In this document: piece by piece, positions 58,977-64,000 of the stretch | How the letters are laid out: the number at the start of each line of letters is the position of its first letter | Position numbering within the stretch: the first letter of the stretch is position 1 | Assembly (NCBI RefSeq): GCF_017591435.1 | Contig: NC_059272.1 | Location: 11,033,550 to 11,097,549 of the forward strand | From: Portunus trituberculatus | Taxonomy: Eukaryota; Arthropoda; Malacostraca; Decapoda; Portunidae | Direction: 5' to 3' | Length of the DNA stretch: 64,000 bases | Notes under the pieces: model-generated | What the model saw: only the letters and a program-made list of their open reading frames with translations | What the model was told of the DNA's origin: nothing | Databases searched by the model: none | Program-made: the position numbers and the translations under genes

Positions 58977-61900
58977 ACTGAATAAGATCTCTGTGGAGGA
59001 AGAGGACCTATATGCTGAGGTAGAAGAAAGTGTGAGATTGGGAGCTTTTGAGGAAGGCAAGAATAGACCATTAAAATTGAAATTAAAGCCTCAGGTAGCA
59101 GCTGAGGCCTTGTTGAGGAGGGCTTGGAAACTTAAGGACTCTGAGGAAACCAAAACAATTTACATAAGAAGAAATATGTCACAGGATGAGTGAATGAAAA
59201 TGAAAGAGCTTGTAACTGAAGTGAAAGAGAGGAATGATGAAAGAACAGAGGAGGAAAAGACCAAGTTTTTTTGGAGGATGAGAAATGGGAGGCTCTTTTA
59301 AAGAAGTGGTGGATAAAACAGACGGAATAAACATTACATGGAAGAAAGAGACTAGGAATGGAATACAAGTGACTTACATGAGTATAGATGGATTTCTGTC
59401 TAAGAGGCTAGAATGTATGGATTACCTAAGAAATAACGAGCCAAACATAATGTGTATAGTGGAAATAAAGCTAGACTGGTTTGTTGTAAAACACTACAAA
59501 GTATGGAGAAATGACAGAAAAATTAAAGGAGGTGGTGGTATAATGGTTCTTACTAAGGAAGATCTGATAGTGAAGGAGGTGAACTATAGTAAAAGAAATG
59601 AGGAAGTGATAAGTATGCTTATAACAGATGGCAAGAGGGACATTAATATTATAACAGTATACATACCACCCAGAACCAATGCTTGGGAATATGAACAGTA
59701 CCAAATGGTGATGAGAAATACTCTAGACAGAATGAAGCAAGAACTCATCAGAAAGGATAGAGTGATGATAGTCGGAGACTATAATTGTAAAGAAATAGTG
59801 TGGGAAGACTAAGAAGTGGTGAACGGTGGTGAGTGGGCAGAGGAATTGTTAAAGGTAGCAACAAATAACTTAATGACACAGTGGGTGAGATCACCAACAA
59901 GGTGCAGGGGACAAGATGTTGCAGCAAGGTTGGATTTGGTATTTACCAGGGCATCTCTAAAAGAGGAAATTGAACATAAATGTCCCTTGGTGAGAAGCGA
60001 TCATGATGTCCTAAGCTTTGAGCTGGATACGGAATTAAGCACGAATAAGATTGTGGAACAGGGAGGAAAAATTAAATTATATTAGGGCAAATTATAACCA
60101 TATAAGGGAGTTCTTTAATGAAATTGACTGGTCCGTGGTATACCAGGAAAGAGATATGCAATTGAAATACGATAAATTTATGGATTTGTATAACTCTGCT
60201 GTGAAAAGTTTGTGCCATATTACAGAAAGAGGACTTTAAATAATAAACAGTGGTTTAATAGAAATTGTGAAGAAGCAAAAAAGAACAAAGAAAAGGCATG
60301 GAAGAAACTTAAGAAAAACAGTGATGTATTATCAAGAGAAGTTTACAAAACAGCAAGGAATAGATATGTTGAAGTAAGGAGAACAGCACAGAAGGAATAT
60401 GAACAGAGGGTGGTGGATAACTGAGATAGTGACCCAAAAATGTTTTACAAATTCATAAATGGAAAATTAAATATAAGGGAGGCAATAGAAAAGGTAAAAA
60501 AGTATATGAGGATGCTGGAGATATAGCTGAAATTTTGAACAACAACTTTTGCAAAGTGTTTACAAAGGAGGAGCATTTTATGGGAGGAGGCCTACGGAAA
60601 TAAAGCAAATGCAGGACATCATGGTTACTAAGGAAGATGTAAGGAAAATTATAAGCAATCTGGATATTAATAAATCAATGGGGCCTGATGGCATATCTGG
60701 GAGGTTGCTAAATGAATGTAAGGATCAATTGTTGAACCCCGTATTTGATATTGTGGAAACCTCCATAAGAACAGGATTAGTCCCGAAAGAGTGGAAAAGA
60801 GCTGACATTGTGCCTATATATAAGAATGGTAGTAGAATGGAACCGCTAAATTATAGACCAGTATCGTTGACTAGTATATTGTGCAAGGTATGTGAAGAAG
60901 TAATTAAAGCTAAGTGGAGTGAGTATCTAGAAAGTGAAAACATTCTGAGTGAAAGACAGTTTGGTTTCAGAAAAGGAAGATCGTGCATATCCAATTTATT
61001 ATGTTTTTATTCAAGAGTGACTGACATACTACAACATAGAGAGGGATGGGTGGATGCTATCTACCTGGACTTGAGAAAGGCCTTTGATAAAGTACCACAC
61101 AATAGACTGATGTGGAAACTAAAGAAGATTGGAGGAGTAAATGATAAACTAGCAAAATGGATGGAAAATTACTTAATGGGAAGAGAAATGAGAACAGTGG
61201 TGAGAGGAAGGAAGTCCGAGTGGAAGAAGGTAACCAGTGGAGTTCCACAAGGGTCAGTGCTTGGTCCCATCATGTTTTTGATTTATGTTAATGATATGCC
61301 AGTAGGAATTGACAGTTACATGAACATGTTTGTGGACGATACTAAAATTATGAGGAGAGTAAGAATGTGGAAGATTGTAACAAGTTACAGGAAGATCTTG
61401 ATAAAATATATGAGTGGAGTAAGGAGTGGCAGATGGAATTTAATATAGACAAGACCCATGTTATGAAAATGGGAAGAAGTAGATACAGACCAAACTGGGA
61501 TTACAGGCTGGGTGATGAGAAAATTAAAGAGACCAATGAGGAGAAAGACTTAGGAGTAACGTGCAAAACACTTTGTCACCGGAGAAACACATTAACAAGA
61601 TTTTTGGAAAACATATAACATGCTTCAAAATATTGGCCTTGCATTCCACTACCTAGATGAAGGAATGATGAAGAAGATATTATGTACCTTAATAAGACCC
61701 CAGTTAGAATATGCAGCTTGTGTCTGGTCACCGATATGAAAAAAATGTGAAGAAGGTGGAAAGGGTACAGAGGCTGGCAACAAGGATGGTACCAGGACTC
61801 AGGGAGTTAGACTATGAGGAAAGACTGAGGAAGCTGGGGCTGACCACATTAGAAGAGAGAAGAACAAGAGGAGACATGATAACTATGTATAAATTGGTGA

Positions 61901-62185
61901 ACAAGATTGACATACTGGACAGAGAGTTGATAAAGGTGACCACAAGTAATCATCTCCGAGGACATGGAAAAAAGCTAATAAATGACATCTGTCTAAATGA
62001 CGTGAAAAAATACAGTTTCCCGCATCATAGCATTGATAAGTGGAATAAACTGAGCAGTGATGTCGTTCACGAGGTGTGTGTCAATCAGATGAAAGAGAGA
62101 TATGACAGGAATGGACAAGGAGACAGGACACAGAGAACTTAGCTCGGGTCCTGTAATACACAAATAGGTAAATACAAATAGGTAA

Positions 62186-62187
<2 letters not shown>
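58975..62187 (+). mobile_element. LINE copy G, most complete AC-tailed copy
   Basis: It starts inside ORF1 (RPLKLKLKPQVAAEALLRRA, TIYIRRNMSQDE, with a TGA at 59191 breaking the frame). The endonuclease is at 59370-60040 (CIVEIKLDW, VYIPPRTNAWEYEQY, IVGDYNCKE, a TAA at 59810, VRSDHDVLSFEL). RT and C-terminus follow (next entry and 61711-62142, ATRMVPGLRELDYEERL). The 3' end has two copies of a CAAATAGGTAAATA unit before (AC)n. Several frameshifts and two nonsense codons, so inactive. Confidence 0.92.
60549..61448 (+). pseudogene. Reverse transcriptase frame of LINE copy G
   Basis: A 299-aa uninterrupted frame. In order: NKSMGPDGISGRLLNECK, RADIVPIYKNGSRMEPLNYR, QFGFRKGRSCISNLL, AIYLDLRKAFDKVPHNRL, GVPQGSVLGPIMFLIYVND and FVDDTKIMRRV. 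Position 2 of the catalytic box is Val (FVDD) where Ala is usual; the two aspartates are kept. The frame shifts just after the palm. Confidence 0.9.

Positions 62188-62270
<83 letters not shown>
62188..62270. repeat. (AC)n tail of copy G
   Basis: About 80 bp of pure AC. Confidence 0.95.
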
Positions 62271-62271
<1 letters not shown>

Positions 62272-62341
62272 TAAGTGTAGATATGGAGACGGGGCCACAG
62301 GAGCGTAAAAGCTCAGGCCCTGTAAAACTGCAACTAGGTAA

Positions 62342-62342
<1 letters not shown>
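62271..62342 (+). mobile_element. 72-bp LINE 3' tail between two (AC)n tracts
   Basis: Matches the last about 75 bp of copy F (GATAAGTGTAGATATGGAGA ... CCCTGTAAAACTGCAACTAG, then GTAAATAC). It is an extreme 5' truncation, bounded by AC on both sides. Confidence 0.9.

Positions 62343-62400
<58 letters not shown>
62343..62400. repeat. (AC)n
   Basis: About 58 bp of pure AC. Confidence 0.95.
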
Positions 62401-62402
<2 letters not shown>

Positions 62403-62690
62403 AGTAGCTCAGTGGTTAGAGCACTGGAAAAGAGGAGGGTTCGATTGGCTGGGTGGGATATTTGTGTGTGTCTCCTTTCACGTGTAGCCGCTGTTCACCT
62501 AGCAGTGAGTAGTTACAGGATGTAAATCGAGGAGTTGTGACCTTGTTGTCCCGGTGTGTGGTGTGTGCCTGGTCTCAGGCCTATCCGAAGATCGGAAATA
62601 ATGAGCTCTGAGTTCGTTCCGTAGGGTAACGTCTGGCTGTCTCGTCAGAGACTGCAGCAGGTCAAACAGTGAAACACAAACACACACAGA
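62401..62690 (+). mobile_element. SINE with decayed tRNA-like head, AC-tailed
   Basis: The head has AGTAGCTCAGTGGTTAGAGC (A-box) and GGGTTCGATTGG (B-box), but the anticodon arm is replaced or deleted ('actggaaaagagga'). The body matches the other two copies through 'ctgcagcaggtcaaacagtg'. The tail is AAACACAAACACACACAG. Confidence 0.85.
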
Positions 62691-62691
62691 A

Positions 62692-64000
62692 AAAGTTATA
62701 TTAGTAGGAGATTTCAACTGTAAGGAGGTGGACTGGTATGAGGGAAGAAGCCTGGGGAGATAGACTCCTGAATCTAATGATAGATAATATGATGGTCCAA
62801 AGAGTAAAGGAAAACACAAGATTCAGAGGAAACGATGAGCCGGCGAGATTGGACCAAGTTTTTACAAATGAACGATGATATAAGATATAAGTGCCCATTG
62901 GGAAAGAGTGACCATGTAATATTAGAAATAGATATAGAAGAGGGAAAGGAAGATAGAGACGAATCATACAAAGGAGGCCGATTAAATTACAGAAAGGTTG
63001 ATATTGAAAACCTCAAGAGCTATTTTAAAAACGTAAACTGGGAGGAGATGAAAAAACTCAGAGACCGCGCAAGAGAAGTATAAGTTATTTTTGGAAATAT
63101 ACAAAATAGGAGTCAGGGAATATGTCCCAAAATATAGACCTAAAGAAGAAGGAAAGAAAGATTGGTTTAATGCAAGGTGTGCTAGGGTAAAGGAGAAAAG
63201 AGATGGAGCATGGAAAAGGTGGAGAAACAGAAATCCAGAAAATAAGGAAAACTTCAAAACAGCAAGATATGAATATGCTAAGGTGAGAAAGGAAGAAGAA
63301 AGGAACTATGAAAAAGACATTGTCGAAAAATGTAAGGAACAACTGAAATTGTTCTACAGATTCATAAATGGAAAAATAAGGCAAAAAGAAACAATAGAAA
63401 GGTTAAAAGGAGAGAACGGGATGGTGGAAGACCCAAAAAGTAGGTCAGAACTGTTAAACAGTAAATTTCAGGAAGTCTTTACTAAGGAATCCAAATTTGA
63501 AAGACCACAGGGTAATAGAGAGACTGTCCATATGAAAGAGATTAAAGTAACCAAGCTTGAAATAAAAGAGTTGATGACGGAATTAGATGAGAAGGCAATG
63601 GGACCAGATGAAGTCTCAGGCAGAATATTAAAAGAATGTAGAGAAGAACTAGCAAGTCCTATATACAACTTCATAAAATGCTCTATAGAAAATGGAACAG
63701 TACCAGTAGAATGGAAAAGAGCTGAGGTGGTTCCCATATATAAGAGCGGAAGGAAGGAATAACCTTTAAATTACAGACCAGTATCACTAACTAGTTTAAT
63801 ATGCAAGATGTGTGAAAGAGTAGTAAAGAAACAATGGATTGAGTTTCTTGAAGACAACAAATTATTATCAAATAGCCAATTTGGTTTTAGAAAAGGTCAG
63901 TCGTGTGTAACAAATTTATTGAGTTTCTACTCTAGAATAGTTGATAAAGTACAAAAGAGAGAGGGGTGGATTGACTGTATTTATTTAGATTTAAAAAAGG
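62692..64000 (+). mobile_element. LINE copy H, runs off the window
   Basis: It starts directly after the SINE's AC tail inside the endonuclease (ILVGDFNCKEVDWYE at 62700), then SDHVILEIDIEEG. A long frame at 63091-63762 contains the linker (YVPKYRPKEEGKKDWFNARC) and RT entry (GPDEVSGRILKECREEL, EWKRAEVVPIYKSGRKE). A TAA at 63760 interrupts LNYRPVSLTSLICKM, then QFGFRKGQSCVTNLL and the start of YLDLKK at the edge. Confidence 0.9.

Overview
This window looks like nuclear DNA of an arthropod, most likely a decapod crustacean. That is an inference from four things: spliced animal genes with long repeat-filled introns, extreme microsatellite density ((AC)n, (TA)n, (CT)n), several APE-type LINE families, and tRNA-derived SINEs. 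Nothing looks bacterial, organellar or viral. Most of the sequence is transposable elements and their remains.

Four host loci can be read. (1) 6872-7054 (+) is the last coding exon of a gene I do not recognise. (2) 33732-40979 (+) is a complete four-exon UQCRH gene (cytochrome bc1 'hinge' subunit, 91 aa). (3) 41519-52456 (-) is a complete four-exon MRPS2 gene (mitochondrial small-subunit ribosomal protein uS2m, 267 aa). It is convergent with UQCRH, with the two poly(A) signals about 330 bp apart. (4) 50122-51627 (-) is an intact 501-aa M8/leishmanolysin-like metalloprotease reading frame inside MRPS2 intron 1, on the same strand.

Layout. 1-6100: minus-strand chain of 5'-truncated LINEs joined head to tail through (GT)n. 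6101-12500: Tigger-like element, orphan exon, mariner relic, a hAT element with a perfect 8-bp target duplication, and a PIF/Harbinger fragment. 12400-18010: GC-rich I-superfamily LINE with gag, APE, RT and RNase H, frameshifted. 19107-24110: a hAT-like element that itself carries a second hAT-like element (20039-23768). 26064-28876: a Ginger-type DNA transposon with long terminal inverted repeats and an almost intact, spliced KRBA2-like integrase gene with a Cys-rich CXC tail. 29716-32910: two LINE remnants, one split by a Harbinger-type element carrying a MADF domain. 33044-52456: UQCRH and MRPS2 with LINE, hAT, Tigger and SINE insertions in their introns. 53150-55805: a LINE inserted into an older LINE with a 7-bp target duplication. 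56036-64000: a second chain of LINEs and SINEs, now plus strand, again joined through (AC)n.

The strongest unexplained pattern is in the two LINE/SINE chains. Every element ends in (AC)n, nearly every 5' truncation point abuts (AC)n, and all elements in a chain point the same way. This suggests a retrotransposition system that targets and regenerates AC microsatellites. All coordinates, splice sites and alignments were made by eye.
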